Part shown: one piece after another, positions 1-10,660 of the stretch
Numbering within the stretch: position 1 is the stretch's first letter
Layout: each line of letters begins with the position of its first letter
NCBI RefSeq assembly: GCF_002994745.2
Contig: NC_037088.1
Location: forward strand, 3,167,001 to 3,231,000
Source of the DNA: Rosa chinensis
Lineage: Eukaryota; Streptophyta; Magnoliopsida; Rosales; Rosaceae
DNA length: 64,000 nucleotides
Direction: 5' to 3'
Notes under the pieces: model-generated
The model's database searches: none
Told to the model about the DNA's origin: nothing
The model's input: the letters and a program-made list of their open reading frames with translations, nothing else
Position numbers and translations under genes: made by a program

Positions 1-105
1 GGTTTCCAAACGTGTCAGGGGCAGCAATAATGGTGCGTTACTCAAGTTCGTGGGCCCACACTCTCGTCCAAATCTCCCCTACACTTTCTCCACCATTACT
101 ATTGG

Positions 106-642
106 TAGGGGTCATCATTTGGCCCGCGGGCCTAAAACCCCATGGGCGCCCGCCAAGCCCGGCCCGCAGAAAAGCCCATCTCGGCCCTGCCCATTGGGCA
201 CCAGGCAGGGCTAGGGCGGAGGGTTCAAAGCCCAGGCCCGACTCGCGGCCTGGCCCGTTATATGCCCATTAAAGCTCGCCCGAAAGCCCATTCAATTTTT
301 GTATTAATATATTTTTATGTAGTTATATTGAACTAATTATTGCATTAGGCCATATGTTTTTTTAATTTTGTATTTATTTTGTTCAATCATTAACATATCA
401 TCATTTTTTCATAACTTTTTGTATTTTTTTAACAAAATAATATGACATATAAATATAATGGGCTTGGCCCTGCCCACCCAAAAAAGCCCGTAGAGCCCTG
501 GGCCCATGGGCGGCCTAGGCCTTGATTTTTAAGAGAAGCCCGGCCTTGACAGGCCCGAAAAATAAAAAAAATATGTTTTGGCCCTGCCCGAGCCAACCCG
601 AGCCCATTAATTTTGGGTAGGGCTACCCATTGACGACCCCTA
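106..642. mobile_element. hAT-type non-autonomous element with 8-bp target duplication
   Basis: The ends are inverted: the left begins taggggtcatca and the right ends tgacgacccct followed by a. The flanking octamers 98-105 (actattgg) and 643-650 (gctattgg) match at 7 of 8 bases, and an 8-bp duplication is the hAT signature. Both subterminal zones are packed with GGCCC/GGGCC words (roughly 118-290 and 460-605) around an AT-rich core. Such repeats are known as transposase-binding arrays in plant hAT elements. No coding capacity is seen; open frames here are low-complexity. It must depend on a transposase made elsewhere. Confidence 0.8.
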
Positions 643-650
643 GCTATTGG

Positions 651-966
651 TGTCTTTGTCCTCGGCGTTGCTTGGGGGATTATATATTATTGGGTTAGTT
701 AAACTAACAGCCCCTATTAGGTTTAGTTATTATGTTTATTTTTCAAATTTACATGAACACATTCATTAGTTTAATATGACAAAACCCAACTCTATTTTTG
801 ATCTGTTATCAAATGATATTTATGAAAACAAGTATGTGGAATTCATATTGAGTTGCTATTTAAAGGAATTATATGACCGCATTAAAAATGGATGGGCATA
901 ATTTTCTTATTGTGACGAATTATAACAAGACAAAATGGCATGTTCAACCACATAAAAGGAGATAAC
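651..966. other. AT-rich spacer, nothing recognised
   Basis: This stretch lies between the hAT element and the next inverted-repeat element. I see no coding frame, RNA gene or repeat that I can name. Confidence 0.5.
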
Positions 967-1759
967 TTTTTAGGTGCTACCGTCAAACCAGCTAGGATTG
1001 CCAGCTGGTCTGACGCCCCAGTAATGTTTTGACACGTGGACTCAATAAATATTTAATTAACTTATAATATTTGTAGAAAAACAGTTTTGGACTCTCTCTC
1101 TGCTTTGTTCATCGTCATCTTCCAACCTCCATATCTTTATTTCCTTTTCAACACCAGATTGCGATCAATATCTAGTTCTCCTCAAAATCATCTTGAAACA
1201 GTCATACAATTTAGTAATGGTTGTTGTGACCAACAGCACCGAAATCTATTCTTTGCAGGATTCGTACCAATACATCACATGAGATTGACGATAAATTGTC
1301 AAATATAACTCCAAGAAGTTGGTCCAATATAGAAAGTAACAATTGGGATATACGAGTGTTGATTGGTATTTGATAAACAAACAATAATAATCCAATCAAT
1401 AAGACTTAAATTCATTCACCTGTAGATGCAGAGTTTCACCAAATCCAGTTTAAATATATTGTTTAAAGCCTTAACTGCAAAGGTGTGCATACAATTCCAA
1501 TTGGTCAAAGAACCAGATTCCAATTGCTTCCACCAAATTTGCAAAAGAAACCTCAATTAATGGATAAGCAGATGAGGATATGCATTGGTAGCCATTGACA
1601 AAACCCGGGTCGATGATAACAAAGACCCAAAAGGGTCCTTTCACAAAAGAACTGAAAAACTGACTTTTATTTGTGTTATGCAAAAGTCACGTGTCAAAAC
1701 ATTATTGGGGCGTTAGACCACCTGGCAATCCGAGCTGGTTTGACGGTAGCACCTAAAAA
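967..1759. mobile_element. 0.8-kb element with ~73-bp terminal inverted repeats (Mutator-like?)
   Basis: The segment at about 967-1040 (tttttaggtgctaccgtcaa onward) recurs in reverse complement at about 1686-1759 with only a few mismatches. Long inverted repeats around a short non-coding middle suggest a Mutator-type MITE. A near-matching 9-mer lies just outside each end: aaggagata at 956-964 and aaggagcta at 1766-1774. Nine bases is the MULE duplication length, but these 9-mers do not abut the inverted repeats exactly, so the family call is tentative. Transcription through the element would give a long hairpin. No protein is evident. Confidence 0.6.
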
Positions 1760-1994
1760 TTTCTCAAGGAGCTAAATCTATTTATAATTTGTCTGTCTTG
1801 TTGCAATTGAAAACAACATATACAACTAAGTTTAGATAAACATAAATGACTAAAAATTAAATTCCCTGCTCTATGTTCTTAAATATCAAATTAAGTTTGG
1901 ATCCCTTTTTATTAGCGTGTTTAATGGTTTTTTCTTTTTTTGACAAGAATTTGTGTCCTTTGATATACCTAGCTTGTAACTAAAGACGTATAAT

Positions 1995-2150
1995 TAGGGC
2001 TCATCAACCGGCCCGGCCCATTAATAGCGGGCTTGGGCCGGGCCGAGCTTTATTGTAAATCGAAAGATCCAAGCCCGTCTATATAAAGCGGGCCTTGCAG
2101 GCTTTTTCGGTACGGGCCTTGTGGGCTTTATTTATAATAAATATTTAAAG
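1995..2150. mobile_element. hAT element end fragment
   Basis: It starts tagggctcatca, close to the terminal bases of the element at 106, and runs into a dense GGCCC/GGGCC array (cggcccggccc, gggccgggccg, gcgggccttg). No partner end or target duplication was found downstream, so it looks like one end of a truncated hAT-type element. Confidence 0.55.
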
Positions 2151-2189
2151 GCATTAATTTTTTTTTATAAATCTCTATTTATATATCAT

Positions 2190-2862
2190 AAATTTGAAAG
2201 AGCAACCTCTATCAATTCCAAGAAAATGGGAAAACCAACCGTTGGATGTGATTATTACAATAAATTATGCTTGTGGTTAAAAATTTAGTCAATTTCACCA
2301 TAGTTTCGAACCCGATCGGATTGGTCAACCGTAGTCATTTGTATGTTTTCTTGGTTGACCGATGGCATAGCGACCGCGAAACGTGCTTATTTTTTTACAT
2401 CACGTTTGTAAATATTTCATCGATGGATGTGCGTGGATATAAGATAAAAATTTCAATTTTAATTACAAATACATTGGTCTATATCAATTTGCCTCCTAAA
2501 GTTGTATAACGTATACATTGCATATAAATTGTTGAGGTTCATTCTAAAGCAAACATGAAGTGGAAAATGAATTTGGAGAAACCAACCGCTCGATGGAGAG
2601 ATTGTAATGTTTTATGGTGGTTGAAAAAATTTAGCCAATTTAGTTCTCGTTTCGAATTCGCTCAACTAGGTCAAACTTAGTTACTCTTATAAACCTATAT
2701 TTATATATCATACACACTCTAAAGAGCAACCTCTAACAATTCAAAGAAAATGGAAAAATCAACCGTTGGATATGATTATTACAATAAATTACGAGTGTGG
2801 TAAAAAATTTAGCCAATTTCACCATATTTTCGAAATTCGATTGAATTGGTCAACCGTCGTCA
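2190..2862. repeat. Three diverged direct copies of a ~150-bp repeat
   Basis: Copies lie at about 2190-2345, 2555-2690 and 2708-2862. Each runs from a segment like gagcaacctctaacaattc, through accaaccgttggatgtgatt and ttagccaatttcaccata, to ttggtcaaccgt. The third copy ends exactly where the Gypsy reverse transcriptase frame begins, so the junction marks a truncation or recombination point. No coding potential is seen. It could be the remains of a larger non-coding element. Confidence 0.6.
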
Positions 2863-3627
2863 CATAAAACTGAGGAGCTTGTGGTCTACGGTGGAGTCAA
2901 CTAGCTGGTCGATTCTCGGGAGGGGAAAACTATCCTTTGGGAAAGCTTTGTTCAAGTTAGTGTAATCGACACACATGCGCCATTTTCCGTTGGGCTTTTT
3001 TACCATTACAACATTAGAGAGCCATGTCGGGTAGGAGACTTCTCGAACAAACATGATGTCTTGGAGTTTCTTGACTTCTGCCCGGATCGCTTTATATTTC
3101 TCCTCTGTGAAGGCCCTTCATTTTTGGCGAATTGGGGGAACGTCTGGCGAGATGGTTAGTTTGTGGGTCAACAGCTCTGGTGAGATTCCTGGTATATCGG
3201 CGTACGACCATGCAAACACTTCCTGTCGGGACTTGAGGAAGGCGATGAGCTCTGCTTGGAATTGTGGGTCCGTATTGGACCCGATCTTGACTTTTCTCTC
3301 TGAGTGTGCATCGGAAATGGAGACCGATATCAAGTCTTCTAAAGCATCTGGGCTCGGGTGTTTGAGTTTGCTCTTATCCTCCTTCCTTTTGCCGCGTGTA
3401 TCGCAATCATCTGAGGTTTCAGGATCTTCCCTTGGGTCATCGGGCTTGTCGAATGGGGAGGGCGGGTCAGAGGTTAGGAGTACCTCTCGTCTGTCGTGTC
3501 CTCTTCCGACAGTCAAGGAGTTGCATTGTCTCACGAGCTCTTGATCTCCTCTGACCATGAGGATGCCACCCGGGGTGGGTATCTTATCATTAGCATGTGT
3601 CCTGCCATAAAGCATTGGAGTCCCCAT
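2863..3627 (-). pseudogene. Gypsy-1 pol: protease-RT linker and N-terminal reverse transcriptase
   Basis: An acidic and basic linker (3627 to about 3300) leads into the usual pre-RT segment with FAWSYADIPGISPELLTHKL and IRQK. A stop follows at about 3118. The next readable part has FVREVSYPTWLSNVVMVKKP, NGKWRMCVDYTNLNKAFPKD and FPLPRIDQLVDSTVDHKL, the first conserved blocks of a Ty3/Gypsy reverse transcriptase. It breaks off after LLSFM, before the catalytic YxDD block, where the 2190-2862 repeats begin. The enzyme cannot be functional. The family assignment is secure; the truncation is seen directly. Confidence 0.85.
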
Positions 3628-4022
3628 ATGGCGTCATGCCCCAGGATGACATTGTAGGAGGAGGGACAGTCAACGATGATGAAATGTGCTGTCATGGTGG
3701 CGATAGTGCTGCCGCCACCCAGTTTGATCAGCAAATTATCGGATCCTAAGGGCTGTGTAATTTCTCCTGCGAAGCTGATTAGGGGTTCATGATCGATGGT
3801 GAGTTTCTTCCTATCTCGGTTGAGGCCCTCGTAGCAGCTGCCGAACATGACGCTGACCGCTGCGCCGCTATCGACCAAGACCCTGTGGCAGTGATAGTGG
3901 TCGATGACCATGGTGATTAAGAGTGGGTCATTGTGGTGCTTCTGGATGGTGTCCTCGCTATGGTTAAAGGCTATCGAGTTCCATTCGACCTGGGGGGTGT
4001 GGCAGCCATGGCTGAGTCCCAA
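3531..4022 (-). CDS. Gypsy-1 retropepsin-type aspartic protease domain
   Basis: This open frame of about 163 residues holds the protease that cleaves the Gag-Pol polyprotein. The active-site block is RVLVDSGAAVSVMF (DSG is the catalytic triad). Downstream, HFIIVDCPSSYNVILGHDAI is the usual second conserved region of plant Gypsy proteases. It is part of a polyprotein, so the ATG at its start is probably not a real start. The same region in Gypsy-2 at about 38700-39060 has lost the triad (DSEVAV), which makes this the better preserved copy. Confidence 0.8.
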   Translation of the reverse strand: MGLSHGCHTPQVEWNSIAFNHSEDTIQKHHNDPLLITMVIDHYHCHRVLVDSGAAVSVMFGSCYEGLNRDRKKLTIDHEPLISFAGEITQPLGSDNLLIKLGGGSTIATMTAHFIIVDCPSSYNVILGHDAIWGLQCFMAGHMLMIRYPPRVASSWSEEIKSS

Positions 4023-5137
4023 TATTTCTTAGCCCCGAGGGCATTGGCGCTTCTGGGCATGGTAGGTCTCAGGTGTTTGTGGGGCGCCGCCGTGTATCGT
4101 TAAGATCTGGCCGTTCACTTCTATGGCGTTAGCACCAGTGGCGGGAGTGCGATATTGTGAGAGTTGTCCTCTCTAGATGAGGTGCTAGATGGCGTTTTTC
4201 AGTGCCCAGCATATATTGGTGGGCTGGCTGGATTCCTCGTGATATATGCAGTACCTACTGTTATCTCGCGGCTTGGATTGGCCGGACTTGTGCTTTGATG
4301 GGCGTGGAATGATGTCCTTGTGATTGTTCCAGATGTCCTCATAAGAGGCAATGAGTCTGGTGTAAATCTCGTATTGGGGTGCCTCAAACCGTTGGTCATC
4401 CCTGTGTCGGGTGTCACCGTATGGTGCATCGCAATGTCGACTGCTTGAGGAGTTGTATTTTGGCTTCTTGGGGCTCTTGCCGTATTGCTTGTCTCTCCTA
4501 TCGCTATAGCCTTGTCATTCCCGTGGGGCCCTGTCGTTTGGCTGGGCAGGTTTGTCTCAATCGGTGTCTTTGTTTCTGGTATCGGGATTGTTCGCTTGAG
4601 GTACAGTGGCTGGATGCGCATTGGCGTTGGTATCGCGGCCAAAGGTGTCATACTCGACCTGAGCGAAGGTGGTAGCGGCATTGAGGAGGTCATCGTATGC
4701 TGCAGGGGGATTGGTGTTGATCTGCAACAAGAAGTATCCAGGCTGGAGTGCCTGTTTAAAAGCCGACGCCGCTAGGACCGGATCGAGGGAGCGGCATTGG
4801 GTGGCCTGCTTCTGCCATCGACGAACAAAGTCTCGCAGTCGCTTGTTCGGTCGTTCGGTCATTGCTTGAGTCGAAATAGGTCGGGAGTTGTGCGATATCC
4901 ACCGCCGCACAGGATGAATCGTCACAGGAACTTGTCTCCCAGTTCTTGGAAACTATCAATGGAGTTGGTGGGTAGGTTGAGGAACCAACGCAGGGTCTCG
5001 TCCGTCAAAGTTTCCTCGAACGCGTGGCAGGCCATGGAGTCGGTGTATCGGGTTCCATGGAGTAAGGATTGGAAGACTTCTAAATGATGGTATGGGTCCC
5101 GCGGGTCCCATTATATTTTTCGATCTTGAGGGGCTTA
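4023..5137 (-). pseudogene. Gypsy-1 gag, C-terminal half (capsid and nucleocapsid-like)
   Basis: Frameshifted Gag. Pieces include KIEKYNGTR near 5100, the capsid block ACHAFEETLTDETLRWFLNL near 5000, and FKQALQPGYFLLQINTNPPA near 4720. A C..H..C-type patch at about 4230-4260 reads YCIYHEESSQPTNICWALKN. At about 4150-4020, TPATGANAIEVNGQILTIHG leads into the protease. Several frames are needed to follow it, so it is a pseudogene. The homologous Gypsy-2 segments at 36080-36390 and 38250-38580 align block for block. The upstream part of this gag lies beyond the CACTA at 9843-10609. Confidence 0.75.
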
Positions 5138-5430
5138 CACTACTAAAAAGAAATGCTTTTGCGACGCCTATTTTGCCACGGAAAAAACTTTTCGCGACGG
5201 AAAATTAAGCCTTTTGCAACTGAAATGTTGGCGTTGCAATAGGTGGCATCACAAAATCCATTTACGATGGTAAAATGCCGTCGCAAAAGATAATTGCGAC
5301 GGTATTCTCTTGTCGTCACATCAGTTATTGTTTTGCGACGGCTATTTGCTACGGTGACTTCCGTCGCAATGTCTGTTTCAAGATAATCCATGTGGAGGTA
5401 TTTGCAACGGCAAGGTTGCCGTCGCAAAAA
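5138..5430. repeat. CACTA-1 left terminal repeat and GCGACGG subterminal array
   Basis: After the terminal cactactaaaaag, the words gcgacg, ccgtcgca and ttgcgacgg recur every 20-40 bases in both orientations to about 5430. Such arrays are known binding sites for the TNPA-type protein in En/Spm elements. The matching array at the other end lies at about 9655-9839. A run of about 11 AT dinucleotides follows at 5444-5466. Confidence 0.8.
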
Positions 5431-5479
5431 AAAGAAATTAAAAATATATATATATATATATATATATGGTGAAAAATTG

Positions 5480-8400
5480 CACCATATTTTCATTACAAGA
5501 ACATCCAAAAATGAAAACTATTATACATGCATTAGAGAAGCACAATGAACAAAAAGCTACTACCCAAACAAGTTGAAAATCTAAACATATGATTCTCTGA
5601 ATCAAACTGAAGTATTTACTCTAGTGAAACAAACCAAGTAAATTGACCTTCTATTGAGAACCGAACTTAAAAGGATAGAGAATGTAGTTGATATGTTCAC
5701 TGCATAAAGTACAATATTCTGACGGCAAATCATTTATAACAGAAGATGTACATCATTTGGTCACCTGAGATCTAATCCCAAGTGCTTCCCAGATTTATTT
5801 CCAAGGAAATATAGTTACAGTGAAAAAAATATTTTACAGTATATGTGATGCACATACACAAAGAAGTTGCAGTCCTGCGATAGGCAGGAGTAGAATTTTC
5901 TCCCTTTACTGTGTGGTATTAGGAATTCGCAGACAAAGTACACCACATGTATATGAGACTGGATATTTGCCCTGCTAAAAGAACACAATATAAGAGAGAG
6001 ATTCATAAAAATCAGGAATGCAGAGTGCAATGTAAGGATCGAATGAGACAAAATGAGAATTTTTTTTTTGTCTTCTTTGAAGGAAAGTAAATCTTCAGCT
6101 CCATAATATTTCTCATTCCACATGATATGGTCATACTTGACATAGGGGTATGACACAAATTTATCGAACTCTGGAATGTATTCCTGAAAACCTATCACTA
6201 ATATAGGATCCATATCTTGAACCTTCATGTCAACTTAGTTACTGCACACAGGTAATACTCGAAACACTTTTTAATCTGATATTGGCACCTAAACATACCA
6301 GAAATCATTTTTTTTTTCTTTCCTAAAACTTCAGAAACTATCATTTTGGTTATTCAAACCTCCTTATTTGCTGCAAGAGATGCATGCTTTGAGTTGTTCT
6401 AGAAACAAATTTTAAAATTTTAAAGCATGCATCTCTCACACATGTCCTAGTATTGAAATATGATTGAAAAATAATCTTCACTTTTGCCCAATCTGCGATC
6501 ATTGTTCAATAATACTATGCAATAGATGATATTTGATACTGGGATATTATAGTGAAACTGAAAATCACAGTTCTATGAGCAGTTGATCTGTTATCGACTC
6601 AGATGATGCTAGCAATTCACAACATAAGTTTCAGTGTATGTATTCACAGTTGCATCGTGTTAAAAAATGAACAGGTTTCCATGGAGGAATTAATCATATA
6701 TATGATTGGAGAGAGAAGGTTTTGGTTACCTGTGAACATAGTTCACCATGATGCCTCCAATTTGATGAAGGTCTTTCTCTAATCAATCATCCATCCAATT
6801 AATTCTTTCAACCATCTGCTCCATAAAAAGAATAATGAAATTAGAATATACAATTGAAACATACCTCTTGTCAGATTAGTATTCTGAAATGGCCTATAAA
6901 CACAGGAAGTATTCATAAATGTGAAGCACAGGAAGAAAAAACCTAAAAGAGCAAACTGAGACTTCCAAACAGGCAAGTGCCTTGTCTGCAAGTCTGCAAA
7001 TCACATTTTAAAACAATAGAATCCAACATGTGTAAAGTTAATTTACAGAGAAATAAAGTAATGAAGAGCAGTACAGGCTAAGTGTTGAAGATTTGGGTAG
7101 CAGTGGTTTGTTACCCCAATACACATGTAAATTTCAGTCCAGGGAGGAAGGAATGAATGGGTGAGCTTGGCTTGACTCTCTCTGGGTCTTAGTCAGGCAC
7201 TGAGAAAGTTTCCATTTTTCTTTTCACCTTTTGTTTTTCACTAAACCAAATTCAAATACCAATATGCTTTGTCAGGACTCAAATACAAACTTGATACCAA
7301 CCCATAATATATACTGCTGAGAATTCCAAACCTTAGCAGTAAAAGCATGAACTTGATTGCAAAAAATGAAACAAACATAGTAATAGCAAAAGCCAATATC
7401 AAAATGAAGCTAAAGACCCAACATTTCCATAAAAATGAGGGGACAAATGAAAAGGATTATTGAGACCAAAAATCCTAAACCAAATAATCCAATTCTTCTA
7501 TATCTAATTCTAGTAGATTAAGAAATGAATTTGGTGCAAGAAATCATTTTCGTGCTAGTAGGTATAGTAATCTAGTATCTGTGCTTACTTTAGATCAGTT
7601 TGTCTCAGAGCTGAAACAGGGTCATGGTGAAGACTACCCCATACTGGAAACAAAAATATCCTCTCTTTCTATAGTACCAATTCGAGAGGGGAATTCATTT
7701 GCAGCAAGGTGCAGGATTTAGGACCACTCCTCTTCAGCTCGTTCAAAACTGGTAACATAGGACCATAAATAGTCAGCAATAGGATTGGGTATGTTGATCC
7801 CAGAGGTGAATTCATTTTCACAATGTTCATTATACCACAACAACAACAACAACACATTGACTCCATACTTGAATAACAATAGAAAGCCAAACTCGATCGA
7901 AACCTCACCTTGAACCCTCCCAATCACACACTCAAATCATCATTGTCATTAATGTCAACAATAGTCTCATCTTTGAAATTTTTACAGAGCATGCACCTTG
8001 AAACTAAGCAATTAGCACCACTTTGATACGTAACCAATGAGCATATAGAAATTGAACCTTGATTCCATGAAAAGAAGCAGAAGGCCAGCTATATTTTAAA
8101 CAAAACTCAATTAAAAAAAAAAAAACTCACCACAAGCTGGGTGGCCGGTTTCCAAAGGTGATTGGTTTCTTGAGGTTTTGCATCAACTCCAAGTCTAGGT
8201 TTGGTTGCCGATGAAAAATTCAGAATCTTTGGCTCCTATGAGAGACCAACTACTGCTTTCATATCCGCCATTCTAAAAACACAATGCATGGAATCAACTC
8301 AAAACCCCAACACTCTCATTCTTTGTCACCAAACAGACCATCAAAAACCTGCTGCTGCTTAATCTGCATCAGAATTGCATCGATACAATTCTGCCAATAT

Positions 8401-8538
8401 CATGGACAACAATTTATCTACCATAGACAAGTTCAGCCAGACAACACCATTTGATCCCCATTGCCAAAATGCGTAAATGACTAATTTGAAACTATGGCTG
8501 TGCGTTAAAGCGGAAAAGAAAGATGATGCATAATATAC
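5480..8538. other. CACTA-1 interior, mostly unassigned
   Basis: AT-rich sequence with no gene I can name. It may be intron and flank material copied along with host genes. On the minus strand, 6062-6228 is open and has protein-like composition, including PILVIGFQEYIPEFDKF and KYDHIMWNEKYYGAEDLLSF, but I do not recognise the family. A second minus-strand stretch near 7720-7800 (NEFTSGINIPNPIADYLW) is also unassigned. Confidence 0.4.
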
Positions 8539-9154
8539 CTCAGACAGAATTCCACCACCACAGCCAACATCAATAAACTTGAACCCTTCAAATGGCCTAG
8601 TAGATAATGGATCCCTCCTGATATCAGAAACACATACGAAAATAAGAAACACGAAAGCATCACATTCCTATTAACTCCTGATGAATATTTGAAAATAAAG
8701 TTATTTATTATTACCAATTCTACTCATTTTTGATATTCACTAAACTTATAACTATAGCAGAAAAGATAGTAACTTTACCTGAAATGACGACACAGCGTTG
8801 AGCGAATGAAGGCGAGCCTTATAGGATTCATCGCATGCAAAGGTTTGAACGGTCCTTCAGAATCCCACCTTTTCCATAAAAATCATCAAAGAAAAAAATT
8901 TCGTTAGTGAATTTGTTTCTTCTTGATCATAAAACCAGAGCTAAATGCACAAATTGAAATCTTGAGAGGAAATTTCTCTCACCAGGTTTTGGCAATGGCC
9001 GCGAACTTAGCGAGCTCTGCCTGGTTCAGAGACGACGGCGAGGGAGACAGAGGGTTTTGAGGCGGTGGAATCGACGGAGGCTCTCCGGAGGGAGGAGGCA
9101 CATCGGAGAAGAGCCGAGCGGCATTATGGAAGTTGAGAAATCGAGCTGGAAGCT
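8539..9154 (-). pseudogene. Captured COQ3 (ubiquinone O-methyltransferase) fragment, three exons
   Basis: COQ3 is the mitochondrial SAM-dependent methyltransferase that carries out both O-methylations in ubiquinone synthesis. Three exons can be read on the minus strand. Exon 1 (9154-8983) has a proline/serine-rich leader ending QAELAKFAAIAKTW. Exon 2 (8868-8779) reads WDSEGPFKPLHAMNP and RLAFIRSTLCRHF. Exon 3 (8617-8539) reads RDPLSTRPFEGFKF and IDVGCGGGILSE, the SAM-binding motif I. Each junction has GT..AG borders and keeps frame. The rest of the enzyme is missing, so this is a copied 5' portion inside CACTA-1, not a working gene. Confidence 0.85.
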
Positions 9155-9364
9155 AAAGACTGGAAGTTGACAAAAAAAAATTGAAAATCAAATAAGATCT
9201 GGAAGTTAAAGACTCAGATACAAACAGTAAACGAGCTATCAATTCCATCCAACTCAGTTCATAACTATCAGATCGACAGTGATGAATCCCTAATAGTAGC
9301 CAAATCAAACCCTAGAAATTGAGAAATTGAGAGAACTGAAAATGGAGAAACTAAAGTGAAGGAC

Positions 9365-9534
9365 CTGTTTGGGGAGCATTGAGGCATGGGCCTTGTTGCC
9401 CATGATGTCATGCTTGTAGAGGGCTTTGTCGAAGGAGATGGACTCGGTGAAGGGCTCGACGGCGTCGGTGATGCCCTCCTCGAAGCGGCCTCCTTGGGCT
9501 CGGTGGCAGCGCAGTGGAGGTCAAGCTTGGGCAT
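9365..9534 (-). pseudogene. Captured argininosuccinate lyase exon fragment
   Basis: Argininosuccinate lyase makes arginine and fumarate in the last step of arginine synthesis. From the ATG at 9534 the frame reads MPKLDLHCAATEPKEAA. After a change of frame it gives EEGITDAVEPFTESISFDKA and YKHDIMGNKAHASML, the conserved N-terminal block of the enzyme. The expected LWGGRF segment is missing at the frame change, which fits a small deletion of about 16 bases. The fragment ends at 9365 on a consensus donor (cag/gtcctt). Only this exon is present. Confidence 0.8.
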
Positions 9535-9654
9535 GGATCTGTAAGAGGAGGGTGTGATCGACAGTTGAGGTTTGGGAAGGGAGTGGTGGTTAAGTGAGGA
9601 AGTCAGGAAGAGGAGTGATAGGGAGGTGGTTTTTTAATAAACTAGATATGTATA

Positions 9655-9839
9655 TGTTTGCGACGGCGACATGAAAATGAGTCGCAATTAATAACTAATT
9701 CTACTACGGTAAAAATTTACCGTCGCTAATAATAAAAATTATTCGCTACGGAACATTTGCTGTTGCAATTGATATCAATTGTGATGGAAATCGCTGCCGA
9801 AGTAAAAAAACGTCGCAAATGCAATTTTTTTTAGTAGTG
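9655..9839. repeat. CACTA-1 right terminal repeat and subterminal array
   Basis: The words gcgacgg, accgtcgc, cgctacgg and cgtcgcaa mirror the left array and end in ...tttagtagtg at 9839. The next three bases, TTA, are the target duplication. Confidence 0.8.
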
Positions 9840-9842
9840 TTA

Positions 9843-10609
9843 GCTTCTAGTGGGGGCTTCTCGGCCTGTATGCTAGCGGCGAAGGGTCCTGTCTTTCCCT
9901 GGAAACCGGATGTGATCGGCCACCACCCGGCCTTGCTTTCGGCCCTTTCCATTCGTGCCTGTAAGGAGGCGATGGCTTCTTTCATTTGGAGCAGTAGCCG
10001 GGTGTCGGGATCGGGTGGAGGTATGTTGGAGGTCGTAGCGGTGTTTGCACCCGAGGTTCCCACCATATCGACAGTCGGCTGGGGAATTGGTGCGGCACCA
10101 AGGTGGCCTAGAAGAAGTGGTGAATTCAGGTCGACCACCTGAGGGTCTGTGCTGGTGTTGCTATGCGTGGGGCCAGCGAGGCTTCCCGACGAGAGGTTTG
10201 GGGGCATGAAGGTGCCAGCGAGGCTGGTGGCGGGGTCTGCAGTGAGGGCCAGTTCCGGTGTGGGGACACCGCCAATGGTTGGTATCGGGGTCTCCTGCTG
10301 GTGGGCCCTGTCTAAGACGTCGTCATGAGTGACTCGCCGCTAGAGTGCTTCTCATAGGTTGCGATTCTGGTTGGTTATGTTTTCGACCTCCCGGTGGGCA
10401 GCCATGGCCGCTGAGCTCTCAGCCTCGATCTGTGCACGTGTCTCGATAAGGTCACACATTGCTATATGTAGCGTTGTGGTTGGGTCGGTGGTCACAACTG
10501 ATCTTGTCTCGGTGCTTGGGCTCTGAAACTCGAGGGTACGCTGGACCTCGCGGGTTGTTGTCTAGCGAGGCGGATCCTCGCTGCTGGTATCGGGATTTCT
10601 GGTAGCCAT
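9843..10609 (-). pseudogene. Gypsy-1 gag, N-terminal half
   Basis: The frame starts at the ATG at 10609 (MATRNPDTSSEDPPR) and soon meets a stop. Further stops lie near 10350. The longest open piece, 10207 to 9843, has LLLQMKEAIASLQARMERAE, a likely coiled coil, then AGWWPITSGFQGKTGPF. Gypsy-2 has the matching block DYWRPLSTGF at 35985. The frame continues across CACTA-1 at 5137. The many stops show this copy no longer makes Gag. Confidence 0.75.
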
Positions 10610-10643
10610 CGATGTGTTGTCTTGCCAGCAAGGAGCGAAGAGA

Positions 10644-10660
10644 GTCATTCTAGCGCCAAA
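10644..10660 (-). promoter_or_regulatory. Gypsy-1 primer-binding site
   Basis: On the minus strand, tttggcgctagaatgac follows directly after the LTR end (...ctgaaaca). Gypsy-2 has attggtgctagaaggag at the same place (15619). The position next to the LTR terminus makes it the tRNA primer site; I cannot name the tRNA with certainty. Confidence 0.6.

Larger units (their letters stand above)
5138..9839 (-). mobile_element. CACTA-1: 4.7-kb Pack-CACTA carrying COQ3 and argininosuccinate lyase exons
   Basis: The ends are cactactaaaaag (5138) and its complement ...tttagtagtg (9839), flanked by TTA at 5135-5137 and 9840-9842, the 3-bp duplication typical of CACTA elements. Subterminal zones carry GCGACGG/CCGTCGC words in both orientations. 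No transposase is seen, so it is non-autonomous. The right part holds spliced-gene fragments on the minus strand: COQ3 at 8539-9154 and argininosuccinate lyase at 9365-9534. It sits in the gag gene of Gypsy-1. Confidence 0.92.

Noticed and set aside
3053..3544. A 163-residue plus-strand open frame over Gypsy-1
   Set aside because: It is the reverse-strand shadow of the protease-RT linker, which has clear domain similarity on the minus strand.
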